Origin: Eubacterium sp.
GTDB taxonomy: Bacteria; Bacillota; Clostridia; Peptostreptococcales; Anaerovoracaceae
Direction of reading: 5' to 3'
Assembly: GCA_017533915.1 (NCBI GenBank)
Contig: JAFWHX010000009.1
Coordinates: 1-64,000, forward strand
DNA: 64,000 bases
This document shows, piece by piece, positions 8,356 through 15,327 of this stretch (within the stretch, counting starts at the first letter, position 1; each line of letters begins with the position of its first letter). Made by a program: the position numbers and the translations under genes. The notes below the pieces were generated by a model. The model saw only the letters and a program-made list of their open reading frames with translations, was not told the origin of the DNA and made no database searches.

Positions 8356-8384
8356 TTGAATAAAAGCTGAAGAGTTGGTAATAT
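8356..8384 (+). promoter_or_regulatory. Probable promoter of the 8400 riboswitch RNA
   Basis: TTGAAT (8356-8361), a 17-base spacer and TAATAT (8379-8384), with an overlapping TATAAT at 8382-8387. The position fits transcription starting just before the cobalamin-riboswitch-like fold. Confidence 0.55.
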
Positions 8385-8399
8385 AATTAGTGAAATGAA

Positions 8400-8490
8400 T
8401 ATTCCTAAGCTTGACTAACGGAATGTGGTGCGAATCCACGCTGTATCTCAGCAACCGTGAGCGGCATGCAAGTCGGGAGACGAGTCAGGC
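8400..8490 (+). ncRNA. Cobalamin riboswitch-like element without an adjacent gene
   Basis: The core elements of a cobalamin aptamer appear in order: GGAATGTGGTGCGAATCCAC (8421-8440), then CAGCAACCGTGAGCGG (P5-P6 region), then a B12-box-like AAGTCGGGAGACGAG. It departs from consensus in the final B12-box bases (normally ACCTGCC), so it may be a variant class or decayed. About 170 bases later a terminator closes the transcript (8650-8686), and no gene lies between. The first downstream gene starts at 8938 behind a second promoter and leader. It may therefore gate read-through to that gene or make a short regulatory RNA. Confidence 0.68.
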
Positions 8491-8649
8491 AAAGTTCGGT
8501 GTCTTCTGAGGCAGGATGCCGGGCTGAAATGGGAGCTTTTCAAGGTGGGAGAATCACAAGCTGCTAAAGTGGCGGCGAGTGATCACCGGAAGAGAGCTTC
8601 CGACGGTTCGTAAATATGCATAAAGCGTTACTGGACCGGATGACATTGG

Positions 8650-8686
8650 ATCAAGGGACTGCCTCAAAAGGGCAGTCCTTTTTGAT
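8650..8686 (+). terminator. Terminator closing the 8400 riboswitch RNA
   Basis: GGACTGCC (8656-8663) pairs with GGCAGTCC (8671-8678), followed by five T residues; flanking ATCAA/TTGAT lengthens the stem. It is the likely expression platform of the upstream aptamer. Confidence 0.85.
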
Positions 8687-8711
8687 CGGCATTCTTTTCG
8701 GATGGTTTTCG

Positions 8712-8741
8712 TCGAGACATCCGTCAAGGTATGTCTATAAT
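8712..8741 (+). promoter_or_regulatory. Possible promoter of the second leader
   Basis: A consensus TATAAT at 8736-8741 with a poor -35 (TCGAGA, 8712-8717, 18-base spacer). Transcription would start near 8748, just where the next structured element begins. Confidence 0.45.
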
Positions 8742-8848
8742 ACGGGACTGCCCCACAAGCAAATCCCGTAGGGAGAAGTAGCTGCCTCAGGAGGATCTGG
8801 CTCAGGCTTTCAAGTCAGGTCCAAAAGAGGCAGTTTTACTATCCTCCC
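8742..8848 (+). ncRNA. Unclassified structured leader upstream of the thioredoxin-like gene
   Basis: ACGGGA/TCCCGT (8742-8747/8764-8769) forms a first hairpin. A long second one has GGGAG (8771-8775) paired with CTCCC (8844-8848) and CTGCCTC (8782-8788) paired with GAGGCAG (8827-8833) across an internal loop. ACTGCC in the first hairpin can pair instead with GGCAGT of the second, so the two folds compete. A further hairpin with TGATCA ends (8859-8864/8881-8886) lies before the gene. The two-stem layout is faintly like folate or manganese aptamers, but the conserved loop bases of those classes are not there. Class and ligand are unknown. Confidence 0.4.
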
Positions 8849-8937
8849 CCAAAGTATTTGATCACCTGCTCTCAGGCAACTGATCAGGCGGGGAGTATGG
8901 TGATGTTAAACGATCGTTTATAAAGGAGGAATGTAAA

Positions 8938-9228
8938 ATGCTGTGGCTTATGTATTTTGCTACAAGTACAGGTGAGGCCTGCGAAATGGTGGACAAAGCG
9001 ATCAAGGAGCTCAAAGGCGATGATCCTAAGTACGCTGCCGCGCCATTCATGAGGATCAATATCGACCTCGAGGGCAATCAGTCTCAGAAGTATGAAGTGA
9101 AAAACGTTCCATGCATCTACGCCGGCAAAGAGAAGGTCTTCGAGTATGAAGCAGGAATGCAGTATGAAGAGGTCAAAGCTGCTGTAGGCAGAGCGATGGA
9201 TCGTTTCCTTGGAGACGCTATCCTGTAA
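8938..9228 (+). CDS. Small thioredoxin-like protein with altered active site
   Basis: This 96-residue protein has a thioredoxin-like pattern: a hydrophobic first strand, a helix after the active-site position, an INIDLE strand and NVPC with the cis-proline. The usual WCxxC is replaced by STGEAC, leaving one cysteine (Cys15) at the resolving position, and a second cysteine (Cys59) directly follows the cis-proline. It therefore cannot be a normal disulfide oxidoreductase; a metal-binding or single-cysteine role is possible. The AGGAGGA site 7-8 bases before the ATG is excellent. It lies alone behind two structured RNA leaders and ends at a bidirectional terminator shared with the nitrogenase-like genes. 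Confidence 0.7.
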   Translation: MLWLMYFATSTGEACEMVDKAIKELKGDDPKYAAAPFMRINIDLEGNQSQKYEVKNVPCIYAGKEKVFEYEAGMQYEEVKAAVGRAMDRFLGDAIL

Positions 9229-9370
9229 AGAAAGCAGATTATGATCAGGCTGTGCGGCTTTTGCTTTCCCGCATTGTCTGTGAAAGACCGCCGCGGCATC
9301 ATCTGCGGCGTCAGTGATTAAATGAACTGCCGTAAGATCGGCAGATGACCAGAGTATATGGACTTAAATG

Positions 9371-9410
9371 AAACACCGGTCCGGGTGCTTGAGACGGGCC
9401 GGTGTTTTAT
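9371..9410. terminator. Bidirectional terminator between convergent genes
   Basis: A 12-bp stem AAACACCGGTCC/GGGCCGGTGTTT (9371-9382 with 9396-9407, one G-U) has T-rich ends on both strands. It serves the thioredoxin-like gene on the plus strand and the nitrogenase-like genes on the minus strand. Confidence 0.85.
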
Positions 9411-9480
9411 TGTGTTTTTATATGACTGCTGCTGCCGGTAATGTGCAGAATACGCTGCGTGCATCAATTTACCGGAGATC

Positions 9481-10752
9481 TCAGTAGGCAAGGCTGTTAA
9501 GTATCTGTTCTATAAGAAACAGTCCTCCGGCTGCACCGAGATGAGTCTTGTCGATGACGTCGATATAACCGATCGACGGAAGCGATATCTCTATTCCGCT
9601 GAATCTTCTGCCTTCCGCCTTCATTCTGGCGATCGTGTTGCCGTCAGCAAGCACTATCTCGGGATCGTCATCGGTCTCTGTCATTCCAAGGTATTCTTTA
9701 AGGAAAGAGGCATAACCCTGCTTTACGGAAGGCTCTCCAAAGACCGCGAAGCGCGCCCCTTTCGGAAGCCCTGTTAGTGAGCTTATCCGTGCGATATGGA
9801 TAAAGACTTTTGCACGGGCTTTCTCAAGCTCCTCGACGGCAGGACCGGGATCTGCAGACAGCCTGTCACAGACTTCGCGTATAAGCTTTTCCATCGCCTT
9901 GAATCCGACCGGATATCCATATTCTGATCTGATGTACGGCGTCCCAAACTTTCCGTTCAGATATTCGGCAGCGTCGCAGCCCCAGTCAGGGTCGATCACG
10001 ACATTAAGCGCTGCTTCAGGAACAGCTTCCAGCTCCTCCGGAGTGCTCTCGCAGAGCAAAGCTGTATTTATCCGGACTTTGCAGAGTGACAGCAGTCTTT
10101 TGATCTCAGCTATGTCTCCGGTATGATATTTCTGATATATTGAGAGGCCGAGCAGGTTTACCGTATGGCTGCCGGACTGATCGTTCTTTTCTTCACCGCA
10201 GTATTTGTCGATCACTGTTCTGCATGCCTCTTTATATCCGTCGGTCACGTCTTTTGACCAGCCGGGAGACTGACATGTGATGATCTTGATATATCTACAG
10301 CCATGATCATCAGAAAGATAACCTGGCCTGCCGTCAAGGCTTTGATCTGTGACAAAGCCGCAGGACGTCACCGTGGCGCGGACTATCCGCTCGAGATCGT
10401 CTCCTATCAAAGCAGCGCCGGGCGAATTCACGACAGCGATCACGCTTGGCGTCATCCTGCCGAGGATGTACCTGATCGCGTCGGTCAGCTTTCCTTCGCT
10501 TCCATAGACATAATCGCGCTTATCGAGATATGTGCACGGTACGCGCCTCTGGCCGAAGAACCACTCATCCGGCCAGTTCAGAGGATCGTAATCATCTTTC
10601 CGTACCGACTGGTTCTCTGCGGTTATGCTGTGAAAGAACTTGCAGCCGGTCGGACCGTTCAATATGACGAGTGAGTTTCTGATCCCCTCAAAGCCTAAGA
10701 TCAGGCCAGTCATACTGTCGGGAGTTATGTTATCCAGATATTCTTCAGACAT
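9481..10752 (-). CDS. Nitrogenase-like component 1, K-type subunit
   Basis: This 423-residue protein has the nitrogenase component 1 fold pattern (NifK/NifE/BchB-like): GPTGC (Cys37) early, PGAALIGDDL at about residues 111-120 where NifD/K have C-P-x-x-x-I-G-D-D, and DPDWGCDAAEY later. I start it at 10752 because AGGAG lies 7 bases upstream on the minus strand; longer ORF starts at 10848 or 10818 would overlap the previous gene. Only one of the three usual bridging-cluster cysteines is plainly kept (the one in PGA is lost), as in the B subunit of dark protochlorophyllide reductase, which supplies one ligand. It should pair with the D-like half of the upstream fusion. Substrate is unknown. Confidence 0.85.
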   Translation of the reverse strand: MSEEYLDNITPDSMTGLILGFEGIRNSLVILNGPTGCKFFHSITAENQSVRKDDYDPLNWPDEWFFGQRRVPCTYLDKRDYVYGSEGKLTDAIRYILGRMTPSVIAVVNSPGAALIGDDLERIVRATVTSCGFVTDQSLDGRPGYLSDDHGCRYIKIITCQSPGWSKDVTDGYKEACRTVIDKYCGEEKNDQSGSHTVNLLGLSIYQKYHTGDIAEIKRLLSLCKVRINTALLCESTPEELEAVPEAALNVVIDPDWGCDAAEYLNGKFGTPYIRSEYGYPVGFKAMEKLIREVCDRLSADPGPAVEELEKARAKVFIHIARISSLTGLPKGARFAVFGEPSVKQGYASFLKEYLGMTETDDDPEIVLADGNTIARMKAEGRRFSGIEISLPSIGYIDVIDKTHLGAAGGLFLIEQILNSLAY

Positions 10753-10810
10753 CTCAGTCTCCTGTTTTGATCTGTCAGATCCTTTTCTTTTATTGGTTTC
10801 CGGCAGACTG

Positions 10811-13072
10811 TCATGCATAGTATTTATCAAAAAGCTTTCTGTCTTCACGCCACTCGCCCTCAGTCCCGGTCTCGACGAGCCCGGACCAGCGTTCTACAAG
10901 GTCGAGTCCGGAGAAGAACCCAACATCCGGGCACATCGGGATAGTGTCGAATATCGCTTTGTGCTCGATCTTTTCGGTGGTGTAGTTTCCAAGAATGATG
11001 TCAGGCTTCAGCTGTTCTATGTCGTGAACGCGCTGTTCAGGGTCGTAGTCTTCGACTACATCGATGTCTGCGGCCTCAGGGATAGAAGTACGGAAGCCTT
11101 CGTCCTGAGAGAAATTCAGGATGCCGATCTTGACGATCTCCATGCCGCAGTCGAGCGCGGCGCGGAGGATCCAGTCAAGCTCATGATTGTACGTCACGAT
11201 GAAGAGCTTCTTCCCGGAAAGCACTGGTCTTAGCTCTTTTATCCGGTCAAAGTATTTTTCACTGTTTTCAGAGATCAGCTTCTCGGCCTGCTCATGCTTT
11301 CCAAAGTGTTCTGCGATCCCGCGGATCCATTCTTCGGTCTCTTCATAGCCGACAGGAAACTGCATATCGAAGAACTCTGATCCGTATTTTTCAGTGAAGA
11401 ACCGCTCGAGGATATTCCCGGTGTAGTCTTTATATGCGAGGAGATTCAGATCCGCGGAGCAGAAGCGTCTGACTGATTCGTAAGTAGTGTTGTAGAGAAA
11501 TCTGCAGTTCACTTTGATGCCCATTGCGTCAAGGAATGATCTTACGACTGAGAAATTGCTTTCAGCGTTCTTTATCACGACTTTCTCAAACACTATGTTG
11601 ACTGTATCGGGCTCACGCTTTACGGCCGGGTCGATGATCTGTTCTGCCAGGCTGGTGTACGCCATCAGCATACCCTGGAGATAGTCGCCGGAGAGATTTC
11701 CGTCAGCTTTCACCGTTATCACAGGCCGGTCAGGTGTGGACAGTGCCTTCACACGGTCGATGTCGTCGCCGATGATACCGGCAGGACATGCGCTTACGAC
11801 GATCAAAGCCTTCGGCGAATCTTTTCTTGCAAGTATCTCCTGTACCTTATCGAACAGCTTGTCAGTACCGCCGAATACCATGTCGCTCTCATCCATGTCA
11901 GTAGCTTCCATGGCAGGAAGAAGTGAGGACGGAAGGAGTGTGCCGCGCTCGTAGAGCGCCCGCCTTCCTGTGCTGCTCACAGTCTGCCAGGAGATATAGG
12001 CACAGCTCTTCGGACTGTGCATGAGCACCATTGCGTCTCTTATATGGACGCTCATGCATACCGCACCGTTAAAAGCACAGCCGTGAAGAGGCTCGTCGCG
12101 TATCACGTTCTTGGAAAGAAGATCAGCAAGGGCGGCGTTTTTGCGGCTGCCTGCCGCAGATGATACATCAGGTTCCGGCGCGAGCATGCTCGCGCCAGCC
12201 GGCTGGCCTGCCTGATCTATGCTGCTTTTATCTGCTGTGGCATCTTCGCTGTTTTCGTAGAACACAGTGCCCATGATAAGTGACTCAAGCTCTTCATCCG
12301 TAAGGGGACTGGCGCTGTAATGCGGGGTGCCTTCTATTATTCGCTTTGCGATATCTCTGAAGATATCCGCCGTGCTGTCAGGGCTTTGATGTGAAGCTTC
12401 GATGAGAGTCATGTTCTCGCGCTCACATTCGGCGAACGCCTCGCTCCTCGGAACAGACGCGAACACGGGCAGGCTGACCGCATCGGCGAATTTTCTTACC
12501 CGCTCGAGCTCGCCGGATACATTCCTGCTGTTATAGATCACACCTGCGATCCTAGGCGTGTCTGTGTCGTAGTTCGCGATGCCACGGAGGATGTTGTTCG
12601 CAGCATATATAGACATGTATTCTCCGGATGTTACAATGAAGATCTCGTTTGCATACTCACGCCTTATCGGTACAGCAAATCCGCCGCAGACCACGTCGCC
12701 GAGCACGTCGTATAAGACAGTATCATAGCTTTCTTTGATATGAAATCGGTCAAGAAGCTCAAAGGCAGTGATGATGCCGCGGCCGGCGCACCCCACGCCA
12801 GGTTTTGGGCCGCCTGCCTCTATGCAGCCTGTTCCAGCAAAGCCGTGAAAAAGGATATCATCCGGCTTCTGATCGAGCATGGCTGTATCGCGGATATAAT
12901 CGAGCACAGTAGTGATCCTCTGGCCATGCATGAGAAGCCTGGTAGAGTCATGCTTCGGGTCGCAGCCGATCTGAAGGACTTTTCTGCCCTGGACTGCAAG
13001 TGCCGCCGATATATTGGAGGCGAGCATCGATTTACCGATACCGCCTTTTCCGTATATGGCTATCTCTTTCAT
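10811..13072 (-). CDS. Fused NifH-type ATPase and NifD-type component 1 (nitrogenase-like)
   Basis: This 753-residue protein joins two partners that are normally separate. Residues 1 to about 270 are a NifH/BchL-type reductase with P-loop GKGGIGKS (8-15) and both 4Fe-4S ligands (Cys95 in GVGCAGRGI, Cys129 in DVVCGGF). After a low-complexity linker of about 50 residues, residues 325-753 are a NifD-like subunit with Cys332, Cys357 and Cys429 (CPAGIIGDD) spaced like NifD Cys62, Cys88 and Cys154. Such systems use ATP-driven electron transfer to reduce N2, protochlorophyllide, chlorophyllide, nickel-sirohydrochlorin amide or thioethers. No nif assembly genes are near, so dinitrogen is unlikely. 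A GGAGG site precedes the ATG. The gene lies back to back with a cobalamin-riboswitch operon, which hints at a corrinoid or other tetrapyrrole substrate. Confidence 0.9.
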   Translation of the reverse strand: MKEIAIYGKGGIGKSMLASNISAALAVQGRKVLQIGCDPKHDSTRLLMHGQRITTVLDYIRDTAMLDQKPDDILFHGFAGTGCIEAGGPKPGVGCAGRGIITAFELLDRFHIKESYDTVLYDVLGDVVCGGFAVPIRREYANEIFIVTSGEYMSIYAANNILRGIANYDTDTPRIAGVIYNSRNVSGELERVRKFADAVSLPVFASVPRSEAFAECERENMTLIEASHQSPDSTADIFRDIAKRIIEGTPHYSASPLTDEELESLIMGTVFYENSEDATADKSSIDQAGQPAGASMLAPEPDVSSAAGSRKNAALADLLSKNVIRDEPLHGCAFNGAVCMSVHIRDAMVLMHSPKSCAYISWQTVSSTGRRALYERGTLLPSSLLPAMEATDMDESDMVFGGTDKLFDKVQEILARKDSPKALIVVSACPAGIIGDDIDRVKALSTPDRPVITVKADGNLSGDYLQGMLMAYTSLAEQIIDPAVKREPDTVNIVFEKVVIKNAESNFSVVRSFLDAMGIKVNCRFLYNTTYESVRRFCSADLNLLAYKDYTGNILERFFTEKYGSEFFDMQFPVGYEETEEWIRGIAEHFGKHEQAEKLISENSEKYFDRIKELRPVLSGKKLFIVTYNHELDWILRAALDCGMEIVKIGILNFSQDEGFRTSIPEAADIDVVEDYDPEQRVHDIEQLKPDIILGNYTTEKIEHKAIFDTIPMCPDVGFFSGLDLVERWSGLVETGTEGEWREDRKLFDKYYA

Positions 13073-13095
13073 CTGTTATTCCTCCGTATGATATC

Positions 13096-13101
13096 ATTAT
13101 A
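13096..13101 (-). promoter_or_regulatory. Possible -10 box of the nitrogenase-like operon
   Basis: TATAAT on the minus strand, preceded by TGGGA (near extended -10), about 24 bases upstream of the fusion gene's ATG. No good -35 is seen, so an activator may be needed. Confidence 0.45.
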
Positions 13102-13164
13102 TCCCAAGACAGGAAGAAAAACATATAAACCGTGATTTTAAGAGCGTTATAGCCTCATATAGTA

Positions 13165-13193
13165 TTGACTGAAAAAAATGATAGTAATAAAAT
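13165..13193 (+). promoter_or_regulatory. Promoter of the cobalamin-riboswitch operon
   Basis: TTGACT (13165-13170), a 17-base spacer and TAAAAT (13188-13193), one mismatch from consensus in each box. It drives the riboswitch that begins within about 10-15 bases. Confidence 0.8.
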
Positions 13194-13204
13194 ATAAGTA
13201 TAAA

Positions 13205-13310
13205 GAAACAAGGTGTTTTGTGCGCTCCGATAGGAGCATCAGGGGAATCAGGTGAGAGTCCTGAGCGGTACCGCCACTGTGAGTCATAAGTCAGGAAACC
13301 TGCACAGAAT
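13205..13310 (+). ncRNA. Cobalamin riboswitch
   Basis: The conserved elements are present in order: AGGTG (13211), GGGGAATCAGGTGAGAGTCC (13242-13261), CCGCCACTGTGAG (13271-13283) and the B12 box AAGTCAGGAAACCTGC (13288-13303). It is followed by a downstream region ending in an intrinsic terminator, so corrinoid binding should cause termination. The regulated genes are those starting at 13437. Confidence 0.95.
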
Positions 13311-13361
13311 AGTCCATGGCAAACGGTCTATTTGCGAGAATGGTCAAAGTAGCAAATACGG

Positions 13362-13393
13362 GCTGCGGCTTGTTCAGCCGCGGCTTTATTTTT
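13362..13393 (+). terminator. Riboswitch-controlled terminator
   Basis: A 9-bp GC-rich stem (13362-13370 with 13376-13384, one G-U) is followed by TTTATTTTTA. It sits between the cobalamin aptamer and the first gene and is the expected expression platform. Confidence 0.88.
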
Positions 13394-13436
13394 AGGCCGG
13401 ATGTAGAATGAATGATCAAAGGAGGGAATGGTCAAG

Positions 13437-15200
13437 ATGAAGAAAGTTGTAAGATTGTTCATCGGATTATCAGTACTTACAATGCTGATGGTCTGCATGA
13501 CAGCAGTGTCGTTCGCAGGAACGGGTGACGACTATGCAGAAGTGGATTTCAGAGCAGGAATTCCGGGATCTGTCGATTATCTGAATGACGATCTGGAAGT
13601 AACAGGAGACCTGGTCGAGCAGTACTTCCCTGAACTTGCAGAATATGATGTAGCAGACGGTGTTTCTTTTGCAGATGCACTTGTTGCTGCTCACATCGAT
13701 AAATACGGGGAAGATAAGGTAAAAGATCATCTGGCTATGTCATATAACGCCAGCTGGCAGGCAGTGACAGTAGAAAAGCAGTTTGATCACAGCTATGTAG
13801 GGTTCTATTATCAGAACAATACATCTATTCCTGTAGCTGTAACAGGACAGAAAGTTGCGGATGACGATGTTCTGTTTGCGGGTTCATATTCTGATTACAA
13901 TTATACAGATCTCTTTGCGCATTTCAGTAAAGACAATGTCCTGATGAAAAAAGGCGACGATCTTGAGATGAGCCTGTCTGTAGATAACTGGGGGACAGCA
14001 TTAGTACCAGCAACTGCCGAATTCTATTCGGTAAACCTTGTAACACTTGAGAAAACAAAGATCGAGGATGCTGTATTTGATAAAGGCTCAGTAAAGCTTC
14101 ATTTTGCTGATAAAGGTGTTTATGCCATCGTAGCAGATGGAGAAGTAGAGTATGAGTCTACCGACTGGAGCACAATGCAGCCTATTACCGTAAAAGCGCA
14201 ATATGCAGGCGCTATCTGCAGAGTGAACGTCGATGTGGATCCTGCGAAGAAATTCCTGGTAAGCTTTGCAGCCGGCATGCCTGGATCATATGACTATATC
14301 AATGAGCTTATGTGGGTCAGAAGCGATCTCGTAGAAACATACTTCCCTGAGATGGCAGATTATGAATGCGCTGGAACATCTTTCGCTGACGCTATGGTAG
14401 CAGCCCATATTGCGAAATATGGCAAGGATAAAGTAAAAGATAATCTTGCATTTGGCGGTAAAGACTGGGTAAGCAAGCAGTTCGGGCATACTCTCTGCGG
14501 AATCTACGCTTTGAATGGCGCACTGATAGGGAATGGCGCGAACACAGATGCAATACAGGAGTATGACAAATTATACGTTGGTTCATATTCTGATGAAACA
14601 TATGCGGATCTGTTCTACAGCCTTGTTGAAGATGATATCTCCACTACAGTAGGCAAGACAGTTACTATTGATCTGAATGTCAACAACTGGGGAACTCCTG
14701 TTGCTCCGACAGATGTTAAAGTAAAGCTGCTGGATGGTGAGACATATGAGCTTACAGATCTTGCAGATGCAGTATACGAAGATGGCAAGATCACAGTGAA
14801 ATTCAATGAGACCGGAGCGTATCGCATTGCAGTTGAAGGCACAGTTACCTATGAAGCAGATTATGGTTCAGGACCGTTCACTCAGGTCGGTAAGATCATG
14901 GGCTCTTATGCTTATGTAGAAGTAACTGAAGCAAAGCCAGCTACGCCTAAGATCACATCTGCCAAGAGAAACAGCAAGACCAAAGCTACAGTGAAATGGG
15001 CCAAGGCTAAGAATGCAAAGAAGTACGAAGTGGCATACAAGATGAAGGGTGCCAAGAAGTGGACAACAAAGAAGACTTCAAGCACCAAGATCGTGCTCAA
15101 GAAGCTGAAGGCCAAGAAGGCATATCAGGTGAAGGTACGTTCTATCAACGGATCGGTCAAATCTGCATACAGCAAGGTAAAGACCATTAAAGCAAAATAA
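13437..15200 (+). CDS. Secreted two-repeat protein with Fn3-like tail, first gene after the cobalamin riboswitch
   Basis: This protein of about 587 residues has a signal peptide ending in SFAG. I chose the ATG at 13437 because GGAGGG lies 10 bases upstream; the in-frame ATG at 13428 is only 1-2 bases from it. Two repeats of about 210 residues follow, each with (A/G)GxPGSxDYxN, a (D/E)xYFPE(L/M)A stretch, a conserved SFADA(L/M)VAAHI helix, GSYSD and NWGT. A lysine-rich fibronectin-III-like domain of about 85 residues ends it. The FADAxxAAH helix and the later DxxLxxGSYSD strand recall DUF4430, the beta domain of transcobalamin, but the match is distant. Regulation by cobalamin is direct; a corrinoid-binding surface role is inferred. 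The family is otherwise unknown to me. Confidence 0.8.
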   Translation: MKKVVRLFIGLSVLTMLMVCMTAVSFAGTGDDYAEVDFRAGIPGSVDYLNDDLEVTGDLVEQYFPELAEYDVADGVSFADALVAAHIDKYGEDKVKDHLAMSYNASWQAVTVEKQFDHSYVGFYYQNNTSIPVAVTGQKVADDDVLFAGSYSDYNYTDLFAHFSKDNVLMKKGDDLEMSLSVDNWGTALVPATAEFYSVNLVTLEKTKIEDAVFDKGSVKLHFADKGVYAIVADGEVEYESTDWSTMQPITVKAQYAGAICRVNVDVDPAKKFLVSFAAGMPGSYDYINELMWVRSDLVETYFPEMADYECAGTSFADAMVAAHIAKYGKDKVKDNLAFGGKDWVSKQFGHTLCGIYALNGALIGNGANTDAIQEYDKLYVGSYSDETYADLFYSLVEDDISTTVGKTVTIDLNVNNWGTPVAPTDVKVKLLDGETYELTDLADAVYEDGKITVKFNETGAYRIAVEGTVTYEADYGSGPFTQVGKIMGSYAYVEVTEAKPATPKITSAKRNSKTKATVKWAKAKNAKKYEVAYKMKGAKKWTTKKTSSTKIVLKKLKAKKAYQVKVRSINGSVKSAYSKVKTIKAK

Positions 15201-15275
15201 CACGTGATCATCACATAGTTTTAATAAAAGGATAATAATTCTCTGTATAATAAAAGGTGAATTAATATCGTCGGT

Positions 15276-15300
15276 CCGGGCGGCATGTCATGCCGCCCGG
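15276..15300 (+). other. Strong intercistronic hairpin
   Basis: A perfect 11-bp stem CCGGGCGGCAT/ATGCCGCCCGG with a 3-base loop lies between the first two operon genes. A short T run comes only 10 bases later (15311-15314). It may be a partial terminator or an mRNA-stabilising element that lowers expression of the downstream genes. Confidence 0.6.
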
Positions 15301-15327
15301 GCATAAGCATTTTTGGGATTTGAGATT

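Noticed and set aside
8771..8848. Tetrahydrofolate or yybP-ykoY (manganese) riboswitch
   Set aside because: The outer stem and GGAG..AGTAG start recall these classes, but the conserved junction and loop bases are absent, so I left the element unclassified.
9481..13072. True nitrogenase
   Set aside because: There are no nifB/E/N/V genes nearby, the K-type subunit lacks most cluster cysteines, and NifH is fused to the D half, so N2 fixation is unlikely.
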